64,000 nucleotides of DNA from Bacteroidales bacterium UBA1176. Lineage in GTDB: Bacteria; Bacteroidota; Bacteroidia; Bacteroidales; WCHB1-69. Shown here piece by piece: positions 35,711-44,444 of the stretch. The stretch covers positions 45,018 through 109,017 of the forward strand of contig DBYW01000035.1 of the NCBI GenBank assembly GCA_002311645.1. Reading direction: 5' to 3'. The notes beneath the pieces were generated by a model, which had not been told where the DNA came from, did not search any database, and saw only the letters and a list, made by a program, of their open reading frames with translations. Positions within the stretch are counted from its first letter, which is position 1, and the number at the start of each line of letters is the position of its first letter. Made by a program: the position numbers and the translations under genes.

Positions 35711-36925
35711 ATGATATTACAACAGACTATCGAACAAGTAATACAAGAATGGCACGATAGAATCTCTACGGATGAGACAGGAATCGTACGAGAAAAGACT
35801 ATCCCATTGGATAGTATTGCTTCACACGCCACCGTCATTAGCGGCATCAGGCGTTGTGGGAAAAGTACCCTGCTTGCCCAACTCTACCGTCAACTTTCCG
35901 AACCTGCATTGTACATCAACTTTGAGCATCCTCTGCTGATGGACTTCGCCACGAACGATTATGCCCGCCTTGATAATGTCATCGCGAAATATAATGCCCA
36001 ATGGCTCCTGTTCGACGAGATTCAATCATTGCCTAATTGGGAGGTTTATGTGCGACAGAAATTGGATAACCATCATAAAATTGTGATTACCGGTTCCAAT
36101 GCTTCCCTGTTAAGTCGGGAGTTGGGCACTCACCTTACCGGCAGGCACATTCAGATGGAACTTTTCCCATTCTCATATATCGAATTTCTGAAACTGAAAT
36201 TTCAAACTGCTTCCTACGAATCCTTCCACGAATATCTGTTTGCCGGAGGTTTTCCCGAATATTTGAAGACTGGAGACATACAGCAACTCTCAACATTGTT
36301 TCAGGACATTCTTTATCGCGACATTATTGTGCGCTACAGTATCAAGGAAGTGTCATCCCTGCAAAGGTTGGCAAATTTCCTTATGCAGAATGTCGGCAAC
36401 AAATTCTCCGCTTCAAAAATCAAACAGGCAATCTCCGTAAATGCCACCAATACCGTTTTAAACTGGTGTAATTATTTTGCAAACAGCTACTTGTTCTCGT
36501 TTGTTGAGAAATACAGTTACTCTGTCCGCTCGCAAATGGTTAGTCCCAAAAAGATTTACGCCGCTGACACTGGACTCGCCTACTCGCTTTCCACCCATTC
36601 CATGACAGACGAAGGACACCTTTTGGAAAATCTTGTTTACATAGCATTGAGAAACCAATATCCGCACATCTGTTATTTTGAAGGGAAAGGTGAATGTGAT
36701 TTTGTGGTGGTGGAAAAAGGTACTCCCACGCAATTGTTACAAGTATGTGCCGAACTAAATCCTGATAACCTGCATCGTGAAACGGCAGGCATAGAAGAAG
36801 CAATGCGTACATTCTCCATTCATAATGGGCTGATTATCACAGAAAACCAAACCGACACCATCCAAACTGATATAGGTACAATTGAGGTACTGCCATTTTG
36901 GAAATGGAATATAGGTAATCTGTAA
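35711..36925 (+). CDS. ATP-binding protein, AAA_14 plus DUF4143 family
   Basis: 404 residues from ATG 35711; ATG 35666 would add 15 residues but leaves almost no leader after the -7 box. Walker A SGIRRCGKSTLL is near residue 45 and Walker B WLLFDEIQS near 95, followed by ITGSNASLLSREL (sensor). The second half is the DUF4143 region with a PD-(D/E)XK-like core (HLLENLVYIALR, GKGECDFVVVEKG). Such proteins are frequent in Bacteroidota accessory regions, role unknown. AT-rich codons compared with upstream ribosomal genes suggest acquisition. Confidence 0.88.
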   Translation: MILQQTIEQVIQEWHDRISTDETGIVREKTIPLDSIASHATVISGIRRCGKSTLLAQLYRQLSEPALYINFEHPLLMDFATNDYARLDNVIAKYNAQWLLFDEIQSLPNWEVYVRQKLDNHHKIVITGSNASLLSRELGTHLTGRHIQMELFPFSYIEFLKLKFQTASYESFHEYLFAGGFPEYLKTGDIQQLSTLFQDILYRDIIVRYSIKEVSSLQRLANFLMQNVGNKFSASKIKQAISVNATNTVLNWCNYFANSYLFSFVEKYSYSVRSQMVSPKKIYAADTGLAYSLSTHSMTDEGHLLENLVYIALRNQYPHICYFEGKGECDFVVVEKGTPTQLLQVCAELNPDNLHRETAGIEEAMRTFSIHNGLIITENQTDTIQTDIGTIEVLPFWKWNIGNL

Positions 36926-36934
36926 TTTAAGTAG

Positions 36935-37030
36935 AGGCTGGGCGTGATTGAAATGACGCAACCCCATTCGCCCAACAGTTCTACGCAGCGATATGTGCTC
37001 ACGGAGGAAGGACAGAAGTTGCTCAAATAA
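36935..37030 (+). pseudogene. 3' remnant of a winged-helix ATP-binding (AlbA_2/RecG-like) gene
   Basis: An in-frame stretch RLGVIEMTQPHSPNSSTQRY plus VLTEEGQKLLK and a stop, preceded by an in-frame TAG. The pattern IEMT-P-x-P-x-S-x-x-Q-x-Y-x-LT-x-x-G is the C-terminal winged helix of AlbA_2 (Schlafen-type) and related ATP-binding regulators. Only these 31 codons remain. Family call is from motif memory. Confidence 0.5.
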
Positions 37031-37134
37031 AACTTGACTTACAAGAAATCCAAAGAAAGAGAAAATCTAATGAGAACCTTGTGCTGTCTTTTAAACATCA
37101 ATAGTCAAAGTCAAAGAATACAACAAAATACACA

Positions 37135-38814
37135 ATGATGAAACGTCTGATATTGTTATGTATCCTTTTCGGACTGGCCATTTCCCTCTTCGGCCAAAAC
37201 CCAACACCGACCTGTTATCGGGTCTATCTGAGTGACAAAAATAACTCGCCATACTCCATAAACAATCCTTTGGAGTATCTTTCGCAACGGGCCATTGACA
37301 AGCGCACCCGGTTCAACATTCTGGTTACGGAACAGGATTTTCCCATCAATCCCCAGTATAAGCAACAGATTTTGGCTCTAGACCCGCAGATGAGGCCGTT
37401 GGCCGTGTCCAAATGGATGAACACGTTCACGGTCTATTGTCCCGACAGTACGATTGTTCCTCAAATATTGAACCTGCCCTTCGTGGATTCTGTGATGGCA
37501 GTGGCCGCGTACCATTTAAAGGATTCCCTTGTGGCAGAACCTGTACCGGAGAATCCGACGCCGATGGTTTACAGCACACCGACATTCAGCAAAGATACGC
37601 TGAACTATGGTCCCGGTTTTGCACAGATTGCCTTGCACAACGGTCATCTGTTACATGCGGAAGGTTTTCACGGTGAAGGAATGCTCATTGCTGTCATAGA
37701 CTGTGGTTTTGGATTGATTGAGGATATTCCTTTTTTCCAGGAGATTGTAGATGACGGACGTTTTTTGGGAAAGTATTCATTGTTGCCTAATTTGGATTCG
37801 CTATCAGCAGGAGAAGTTGTTGAAGAACCTGATCATGGTACAGCTGTTACATCCGCGATGGCGGCAAATATTCCTGGAGAATTGATTGGGACAGCCCCCG
37901 CCTCCTCTTACGTTTTCATAATATCGGAAGTCGCAGGAACAGAGCAACCTATTGAAGAGGATTTTTGGGCCAATGGCGCGGAAATTGCTGACAGTATTGG
38001 AGCAGATATTGTCAATTCCTCGTTGATCTATCACAGTTTTCCAGATTTCCCGCAAGTCAGTATTGGCTACGAGCAGATGGATGGCGTATGGAGTATAGCC
38101 TCCAGAGCCGCCACCATTTTAGGACAAAAGGGCGTGGTAGTTTGTGTAAGCGCCGGAAATACAGGAGATTATATAGGACATCCTGCCGATGCCTTTGATG
38201 TTCTTTGTGTAGGAGCCACCTCTGATAGTGTTATTCTCAGTATTTCTTCACACGGTCCAACTTATGACGGACGCGTGAAGCCTGATGTCGTGGCCGAAGG
38301 AGAGAGTGTATATTGCTATAGTATGGCCCCTCCTTATTATCATTACGCTAGTTATTGGCTTAGACCTTTGGCAGGTACCAGCATGGCAAGTCCCATCATA
38401 GCTGGTCTCAGTGCCTGTCTTTGGCAAGCAATGCCATGCTATACTTCTTCCCAAATCATGCAGATCATTCGCGAGAGCGGCCATCTCTACAATAACCCTA
38501 ATCCGGAGTATGGCTACGGCATTCCCGATTTCTACAGGGCGTACACCAGCCACGTCGGCATTAATGACTACAAACCACAGAATCTCAGTATCTATCCTAA
38601 CCCCGTCACCGACCGTTTGAATATCCTCAACCCCGAAACCAACATTCAAGCTGTTTCCGTCTATAACGCCGCTGGTCAGCTCGTCCTGCAGACCACCGTC
38701 CCCAACTCCCCAATTCTTGAAGTCAATGTAGCTGGCTTGCCCAATGGATTCTACATGGGAATGGCAACGCTTGATAATCACCAAATTGCCACATTTAAAT
38801 TTATGAAACAATAA
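37135..38814 (+). CDS. Secreted S8 (subtilisin-like) serine protease with type A T9SS C-terminal sorting domain
   Basis: 559 residues; ATG 37138 is an alternative start. The signal peptide is MKRLILLCILFGLAISLFGQ. A prodomain-like stretch occupies about 22-160. The catalytic triad is intact: Asp in LIAVIDCGFG, His in EPDHGTAVTSAMA, Ser in LAGTSMASPIIAGLS, with oxyanion Asn in VSAGNTGD. The last 80 residues are a Por-secretion type A sorting domain (SIYPNPVTDRLNIL, VYNAAGQLVLQT, LPNGFYMGMATLD). It should be exported by Sec, cross the outer membrane by type IX secretion, and be anchored or released. This links it to porG in the same window. Confidence 0.93.
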   Translation: MMKRLILLCILFGLAISLFGQNPTPTCYRVYLSDKNNSPYSINNPLEYLSQRAIDKRTRFNILVTEQDFPINPQYKQQILALDPQMRPLAVSKWMNTFTVYCPDSTIVPQILNLPFVDSVMAVAAYHLKDSLVAEPVPENPTPMVYSTPTFSKDTLNYGPGFAQIALHNGHLLHAEGFHGEGMLIAVIDCGFGLIEDIPFFQEIVDDGRFLGKYSLLPNLDSLSAGEVVEEPDHGTAVTSAMAANIPGELIGTAPASSYVFIISEVAGTEQPIEEDFWANGAEIADSIGADIVNSSLIYHSFPDFPQVSIGYEQMDGVWSIASRAATILGQKGVVVCVSAGNTGDYIGHPADAFDVLCVGATSDSVILSISSHGPTYDGRVKPDVVAEGESVYCYSMAPPYYHYASYWLRPLAGTSMASPIIAGLSACLWQAMPCYTSSQIMQIIRESGHLYNNPNPEYGYGIPDFYRAYTSHVGINDYKPQNLSIYPNPVTDRLNILNPETNIQAVSVYNAAGQLVLQTTVPNSPILEVNVAGLPNGFYMGMATLDNHQIATFKFMKQ

Positions 38815-39227
38815 TTCCCTGCCGAACTTTTGCCCCAGTCGGGCACTAAAATAGAGGCAATGATATAGATGTTGACCTATAGTTTTGGGGGTTATCACGA
38901 ATTAACATAGCAGATTACATGTGTAGTTGCAGTCTTTGTTATGATCAGATGCACATTGTTTCCCTTGTCCGCACACCCGTGCGTCTTGCGATGCGGCACC
39001 TCCGGGGCAACTTCTATATCATTGCCAATAAAAATGTGTACTTTTGAAGACAAAATCAAATCCTGATAGTCTTTGCGTTGTCTTTTTAGACCGGCCGGGC
39101 ATTCGCTTTATTCATCTCTGATTCCAGATAGGAATACACGTAACCCGGACAATCAAACCAATTTCAGCTGATTACCACATAGCTTTTCACAAGAAAACCA
39201 GAAGTGAATGCATGTCACTTTTTTTTC
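38815..39227. other. Intergenic region without a supported gene
   Basis: About 410 bp. Mostly AT-rich, with a GC-rich block at 38970-39015 (CCGCACACCCGTGCGTCTTG and following) whose ends CCGCA and TGCGG can pair. No ORF with recognisable homology, no terminator with a T run. It could hold a remnant or an untranslated leader. Confidence 0.5.
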
Positions 39228-39235
39228 TATTTTTG
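39228..39235 (+). promoter_or_regulatory. -7 box for the AddA-like gene
   Basis: TATTTTTG, 26 bp before ATG 39262. It excludes the in-frame ATG at 39208. Confidence 0.65.
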
Positions 39236-39261
39236 CCTTCTTAAAAAGAAGACTTCAAAGC

Positions 39262-42200
39262 ATGTTCACGACATATTCCGCATCGGCAGGTTCTGGCAAG
39301 ACCACCCATCTGGTTGCCGACTTCATCGCGCTTTGTTTCAAGCACGACAGTCGCAATCTTTCGCAGGCGCGCCCCGACACGGGCACGTTCCGGCGCATCT
39401 TGGCCATCACCTTCACCAACAATGCGGCTGCCGAAATGAAAGAGCGCATCATACAAACCCTCGACGAATTCGCCTTTACGCCATTTGACGGGATGAAATC
39501 ACGCTCGCAAGCCATCTACCAGATGGTGGTGGACAAACTTTTCCAGTCCGACCGCGAGGATGCCGACAGTATCGCCGCCTTCATGCGACGCGAGTCGCTC
39601 GAACTCCTCCGCAACATCCTTTACGACTACGCCCGTTTCTCGCTCAGCACCATCGACAGCTTCTTCCAGCGGGTGATCCGCTCGGCCGCACTCTCGCTCA
39701 ACCTCAACCTCAACTATTCGGTCCAAATCGACCTCAACGAGTTCTTCATCCAAGCCATCGACCAACTGCTCAACGAACTCACGGCGGGCGGCGAGCTCTC
39801 CAAAAAGCTCGTCTTCATGCTCAACAACAGCATGGAAGACTCCGGAAACATCAAAGTGGACAAAGAACTGCGCCAAGTGCTCGACATCCTCTACGCCAAT
39901 GCGGAGAAAAACTACGACTATCTGCAAATCATGCAGACATTTGCACCTGAAGAATATCGCAAAACCATTTCAAAATGGCGCAACATAAGGAAAGAGACCC
40001 CCGACAAGCTTAGAAACGCCATCAAAGACATCGCCGCCGAAGGCCAAAGGCATATCGACAACCTGCAAGGCCTCAACTTCCAGAAACCCACCTTGGGCAA
40101 CTGGTTCAAAAAGGTGATGGAAGACCCCATCGCCAATTTCGAGTCCGACATCGAAGTGTTTGTGAACGAAAAAACGGGATCCTATTTCAAGAAAATGACG
40201 CTCACCGGAGACGAGCAGGCGAGAGCCGATGCTGAAATGCCCGGTATCATCGATTGTTTCAACCAAATCCGAGACATCCAAAAACAGTATCGCACGGAAT
40301 ACCTCGATGCCTGTCTGCTGCTGAAAAACGCCGACAAACTGCTGCTGCTCTTCGACCTCAAGCAAAAGATGGACGAAATAAAGGAACAACGCAACATCTT
40401 CATCCTGAGCGAATCCAACACCTTCATCTACGATCACATCAAAGGCAAGGACACACCCGAGCTTTTCGACCGCATACCCTACACGCACTATTTCATCGAC
40501 GAGTTTCAAGACACGTCCGACCTGCAATGGAAAGACCTCAAGCCCTTGATTGCCAACAAAGCCCTTTCCTCTAACGGACAAGTCACGCTTTTCGGGGACG
40601 TCAAGCAAGCCATCTACCGCTTCCGGAACGGAGAGGCGGATCTCTTCTACAATCTCATCGACTACACGCGACTGAAAAGCGACCCCGACCTGGCCGCCGT
40701 GAGTCCCGAAAGCTACGAAAACGAAAGTCTCGACTACAACTTCCGCTCTTCCGCACCCGTCATCCGCTTCAACAACACATTCTTTGAACGATACAGCCAA
40801 GATTTGGGATTGAGTCATTTTTATTCCGACGTGGAACAGAAAATCATGAAAGAAAGACCTGGTTTGGTTGAGGTGTTCGTGGCTGGAGTTGAAAATCCCG
40901 ACGAGAAAAAGAAAAAAACGGATCAGGAAACGAAGACCCATTACTCCCCCACCCAACGCACCTGCCAACGCCAGGACAAGAATGTAGAGGCTTTTTGCAA
41001 GGGCACCGACGGACTCGCCACGGAAGATATCGAAGTGCTGCGCGCCGTCGCCGACGCCCTGAGCCGCGGCTATGACTTTGGCGACATCGCCATTCTCTAT
41101 GCCGGCAACGACAAAAACACGCGCATGGCCAACCTGCTCATGGAATTGGGCTACCCCGTCGTGACGGAGAAATCCCTCGTGCTCAGCGCCTCGCCGGCAG
41201 TCAACCTTATCATCCAGGTGCTGCGGTGGCTCACACAACCTGACGACCGCGTGGCGCAAACCACCATCCTCCACCATGTCGCCAAACAAAAAAACAAGGA
41301 AACGGATTTGAACCAAGCCCTGCTCAACCTCCCTGATCTTCAATTCCAGAAGTTGATGAAGGATATCCAGGGCGAGGAGATGCCCCCCGAATGGAAATCG
41401 GAACCACTTTTCCCCTTGGTCAAAAAAATCATACACTTCTTCGACCTCGACGCCTCTCAAGACCCGTTCATCGTCGATTTTGAGAATGTTGTACTCCAAT
41501 ACATCCAGGACCGCAATGGCGAGCCTTCGCAATTCCTGGCTTGGTGGCAAATGCTGACAGACACGAACATGATGTTCTCCTTGACCCTGCCGACGGATGT
41601 CAATGCCATAAAAATCAGCACCATACATAAATCCAAGGGGCTTGAATACCCTGTAGTCATCTTGCCGTACAGAAGCACCACGAAAAGGGCACATTCCACA
41701 TGGATCATCACGCCCGACCACCATGTTGCATACATCCCGCTGACCCAAAAAGACTGCATCGGCTCCTCCTTCGAAGCCTTGTACGAAGACGAGGTGCGGC
41801 GCATGGAGTTGGACACGCTCAACTTGCTCTATGTGGCGCACACCCGTGCAGGTGACATGCTTTACGTTGTTACGGAGAACGCCAAAAGCGGGTATGGACA
41901 CATCCTCTACGACCTCATCCTCAAGAACGAGAGGGAAACCACACCGTCCGACCCACTCCATTTCACATGCGACCCAGAAGATTCTCGCATCCACTACACC
42001 GGCCAACCCGACTGGAGGAAAAAAAGCTCCACTGAAAGTCCCAAGGCTCCTATCACGCCTCCCATCAAGACCTCCCCGTTTTCCATCGGTGCCATCTCCA
42101 ATCTCATCAACACGGACACCCAAAACAGTCAACAACTCACGGGCACGGCCGTCCATGACTTTCTGGCACACATAGAGCAATTTCCACAAAGCATGGAGGA

Positions 42201-42519
42201 GGTGGAGCCTCTCATAACGCACATGGAAGAGGCCCAACAGCAACGATTACGCGAAGTATTCCAGAAAATCTTGGAAAACGAGGAGTTGCGCCCATGTTTT
42301 GCGCCCGGTGTCCAGGCTCTCAACGAGACCACTATTGTCGACTGCGAAGGCGTGGAGCACCGCCCTGACAGAGTGGTGATATTGCCTGACAAGGTGATGG
42401 TCATCGACTATAAGACGGGAAAACGTCACGATTCGTACCAAGAGCAGGTCGACGAATACTGCAACCTGCTGCGCGAAATGGGCTATCGGAATGTGACAGG
42501 GAGAATACTCTATATTTAG
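39262..42519 (+). CDS. UvrD/RecB-type helicase-nuclease (AddA-like)
   Basis: 1085 residues from ATG 39262 (MFTTYSASAGSGKTTHLVAD). SF1A helicase motifs in order: Walker A SASAGSGKTT at residues 6-15, AITFTNNAAAEMKERI, motif II YFIDEFQDTSDLQW near 412, GDVKQAIYRFRNGEADLF, ISTIHKSKGLEYPVVILPY and LLYVAHTRAGDMLYV. The last 150 residues hold a RecB-family PD-(D/E)XK core, with VVILPDKVMVIDYKTGKR and QVDEYCNLL. This build is that of AddA, which unwinds and trims double-strand breaks with AddB. No addB-like gene is adjacent. The stop overlaps that of prfA. Confidence 0.9.
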   Translation: MFTTYSASAGSGKTTHLVADFIALCFKHDSRNLSQARPDTGTFRRILAITFTNNAAAEMKERIIQTLDEFAFTPFDGMKSRSQAIYQMVVDKLFQSDREDADSIAAFMRRESLELLRNILYDYARFSLSTIDSFFQRVIRSAALSLNLNLNYSVQIDLNEFFIQAIDQLLNELTAGGELSKKLVFMLNNSMEDSGNIKVDKELRQVLDILYANAEKNYDYLQIMQTFAPEEYRKTISKWRNIRKETPDKLRNAIKDIAAEGQRHIDNLQGLNFQKPTLGNWFKKVMEDPIANFESDIEVFVNEKTGSYFKKMTLTGDEQARADAEMPGIIDCFNQIRDIQKQYRTEYLDACLLLKNADKLLLLFDLKQKMDEIKEQRNIFILSESNTFIYDHIKGKDTPELFDRIPYTHYFIDEFQDTSDLQWKDLKPLIANKALSSNGQVTLFGDVKQAIYRFRNGEADLFYNLIDYTRLKSDPDLAAVSPESYENESLDYNFRSSAPVIRFNNTFFERYSQDLGLSHFYSDVEQKIMKERPGLVEVFVAGVENPDEKKKKTDQETKTHYSPTQRTCQRQDKNVEAFCKGTDGLATEDIEVLRAVADALSRGYDFGDIAILYAGNDKNTRMANLLMELGYPVVTEKSLVLSASPAVNLIIQVLRWLTQPDDRVAQTTILHHVAKQKNKETDLNQALLNLPDLQFQKLMKDIQGEEMPPEWKSEPLFPLVKKIIHFFDLDASQDPFIVDFENVVLQYIQDRNGEPSQFLAWWQMLTDTNMMFSLTLPTDVNAIKISTIHKSKGLEYPVVILPYRSTTKRAHSTWIITPDHHVAYIPLTQKDCIGSSFEALYEDEVRRMELDTLNLLYVAHTRAGDMLYVVTENAKSGYGHILYDLILKNERETTPSDPLHFTCDPEDSRIHYTGQPDWRKKSSTESPKAPITPPIKTSPFSIGAISNLINTDTQNSQQLTGTAVHDFLAHIEQFPQSMEEVEPLITHMEEAQQQRLREVFQKILENEELRPCFAPGVQALNETTIVDCEGVEHRPDRVVILPDKVMVIDYKTGKRHDSYQEQVDEYCNLLREMGYRNVTGRILYI

Positions 42520-43595
42520 ACGATTTCCTCTTTGAGGCGTTCGGCGTTCTCAGCCACCTGCAGAGCCTGGAGCACCTCCTCGATGTCGCCGTTCATGAAG
42601 TTGGCGAGATTGTACATCGTGAAGTTGATGCGATGGTCGGTGACGCGGTTTTGCGGATAGTTGTAGGTCCTGATCTTGGCGGAACGGTCACCGGTAGAGA
42701 CCATGGTCTTGCGCTTGGAGGCTATTTCGTCCAAATATTTCTTGTATTCCATTTCAAAAAGGCGTGTACGCAGCACGCGCATGGCCTTCTCAAGGTTCTT
42801 GATTTGGGATTTCTCGTCCTGGATGGAGACAACGATACCCGTGGGGATGTGTGTGAGACGGACGGCGGAATAGGTGGTGTTGACGCACTGGCCGCCAGGA
42901 CCGGAGGCGCAGAAGGTCTCCTTCTTGATGTCGCTTTGCTTGAGCTCGACATCAAACTCATCGGCTTCGGGAAGCACCACCACGGAGGCGGCGGAGGTGT
43001 GGACGCGGCCTTGCGACTCGGTTTGCGGCACGCGCTGCACACGGTGCACACCCGACTCGTATTTCATGATGCCGTAGGCTCCATCGCCGTTGACGGCGAA
43101 AACGATTTCCTTGTAACCGCCCACCGTGCCTTCCGTCATCGAGATGACCTCTATCTTCCAGCCCTTCTTGTCGCAGTAATGCTGGTACATGCGGAACAGG
43201 TCGCCGGCGAAGATGCTGGCCTCGTCACCGCCCGTGCCAGCGCGAATCTCCATCTGGGCATTTTTGCCGTCCTGCGGATCCTGCGGCAACAGCAACAGGC
43301 GGATGTCCTCCTCCAATTTCTCTTTCTCTTCGGAGAAATTATCCAACTCCAGCTTGGCCATTTCGCGAAACTCCTCATCCTTCTCGTTGGCGAGGATTTC
43401 CTTGGCACTGGCGATGTTGCCGATGACGTCCTTGTAACGTTTGTAAGCTTCCACCACAGGCTGCAGATCCTTGTAGTCCTTGCTCTGCTTGATGAACTTC
43501 TTCATGTCGTTCATGGCGTCGGGCTGCGCGATGTCTTCGCCTATTTGCTGCCAGCGCTGGTATATAAGTTGCAGTTTTTCAAGTAAATCATTCAT
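42516..43595 (-). CDS. prfA: Peptide chain release factor 1
   Basis: 359 residues from ATG 43595 (MNDLLEKLQLIYQRW). A longer frame reaching 43673 crosses the promoter. The codon-reading loop is RVQRVPQTESQGRVHTS (PxT tripeptide). The catalytic GGQ is in SGPGGQCVNTTYSAVRLTHI. It releases peptides at UAA and UAG. The gene is convergent with the AddA-like gene and shares bases with its stop codon. Confidence 0.97.
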   Translation of the reverse strand: MNDLLEKLQLIYQRWQQIGEDIAQPDAMNDMKKFIKQSKDYKDLQPVVEAYKRYKDVIGNIASAKEILANEKDEEFREMAKLELDNFSEEKEKLEEDIRLLLLPQDPQDGKNAQMEIRAGTGGDEASIFAGDLFRMYQHYCDKKGWKIEVISMTEGTVGGYKEIVFAVNGDGAYGIMKYESGVHRVQRVPQTESQGRVHTSAASVVVLPEADEFDVELKQSDIKKETFCASGPGGQCVNTTYSAVRLTHIPTGIVVSIQDEKSQIKNLEKAMRVLRTRLFEMEYKKYLDEIASKRKTMVSTGDRSAKIRTYNYPQNRVTDHRINFTMYNLANFMNGDIEEVLQALQVAENAERLKEEIV

Positions 43596-43621
43596 ATTTT
43601 TCCTCTCTCTTATAAGGGCGG

Positions 43622-43629
43622 CAAAGATA
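43622..43629 (-). promoter_or_regulatory. -7 box for prfA
   Basis: Minus strand TATCTTTG, 26 bp before the start. It is back-to-back with the sufC box at 43653-43660, 23 bp apart. Confidence 0.68.
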
Positions 43630-43652
43630 CAAAAAAGTATGACTGAATTTTG

Positions 43653-43660
43653 TATTTTTG
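43653..43660 (+). promoter_or_regulatory. -7 box for sufC-sufD
   Basis: TATTTTTG, 19 bp before ATG 43680, excluding the in-frame ATG at 43650. Confidence 0.68.
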
Positions 43661-43679
43661 CACCCCAAAACAAACCGTC

Positions 43680-44444
43680 ATGTTAAAAATAGAAAATCTG
43701 CACGTTACCATCAAGGAGCGTGAAATATTGAAGGGTGTGAACCTTGAGGTGAAGGCCGGCGAGGTGCATGCCATCATGGGACCCAACGGCACGGGCAAGA
43801 GCACGTTGGCCTCCGTGGTTGCCGGCAAGGAGGGCTACGACGTCACCGCCGGCAGCATCACCTTCAACGGCAAGAACCTGTTAGAGCTGTCTGTGGAGGA
43901 CCGTGCCCGCGAGGGCATCTTCATCGGCTTCCAGTATCCCGTGGAGATTCCCGGCGTGAGCATCGCCAACTTCATGCGCACCGCCCTGAACGAGATTCGC
44001 CAATACCGTGGCCTGGATCCGCTCAACGGCGCCCAGTTCATGCGCCTCATGAGCGAGAAGCAGAAGGTGGTCGAGCTGACCGACAAGCTCAAGGGCCGCT
44101 CCGTGAACGAGGGCTTCTCCGGCGGCGAGAAAAAACGCAACGAGATTTTCCAGATGGCCATGCTCGAACCCAAACTCGCCATCCTCGACGAGACAGACTC
44201 CGGCCTTGACATCGACGCCCTCCGCATTGTCGCCAACGGCGTCAACCAACTCAAACGCCCCGATAACGCCACCATCGTCATCACCCACTACCAGCGCCTC
44301 CTCGACTACATCGTGCCCGACGTGGTCCACGTCCTCTTCGACGGCAAGATCGTCAAGTCCGGCCCCAAAGAACTGGCCCTGGAGCTTGAGAAGCGCGGCT
44401 ATGACTGGATCAAGGACGAGTACGAACAAGGAAAACTGGAATAA
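43680..44444 (+). CDS. sufC: Fe-S cluster assembly ATPase SufC
   Basis: 254 residues from ATG 43680 (MLKIENLHVTIKEREILKGV). ABC ATPase motifs: Walker A GPNGTGKST, signature FSGGEKKRNEIFQM, and Walker B LAILDETDSGLDIDAL, all of the SufC subtype. It powers the SufBC(D) scaffold for Fe-S cluster assembly. sufD follows with a one-base overlap (TAATG). sufB, normally upstream in this phylum, is not here. Confidence 0.96.
   Translation: MLKIENLHVTIKEREILKGVNLEVKAGEVHAIMGPNGTGKSTLASVVAGKEGYDVTAGSITFNGKNLLELSVEDRAREGIFIGFQYPVEIPGVSIANFMRTALNEIRQYRGLDPLNGAQFMRLMSEKQKVVELTDKLKGRSVNEGFSGGEKKRNEIFQMAMLEPKLAILDETDSGLDIDALRIVANGVNQLKRPDNATIVITHYQRLLDYIVPDVVHVLFDGKIVKSGPKELALELEKRGYDWIKDEYEQGKLE

Noticed and set aside
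39970..42243. A 757-codon open frame antisense to the AddA-like gene
   Set aside because: Shadow composition and opposite to intact helicase motifs.
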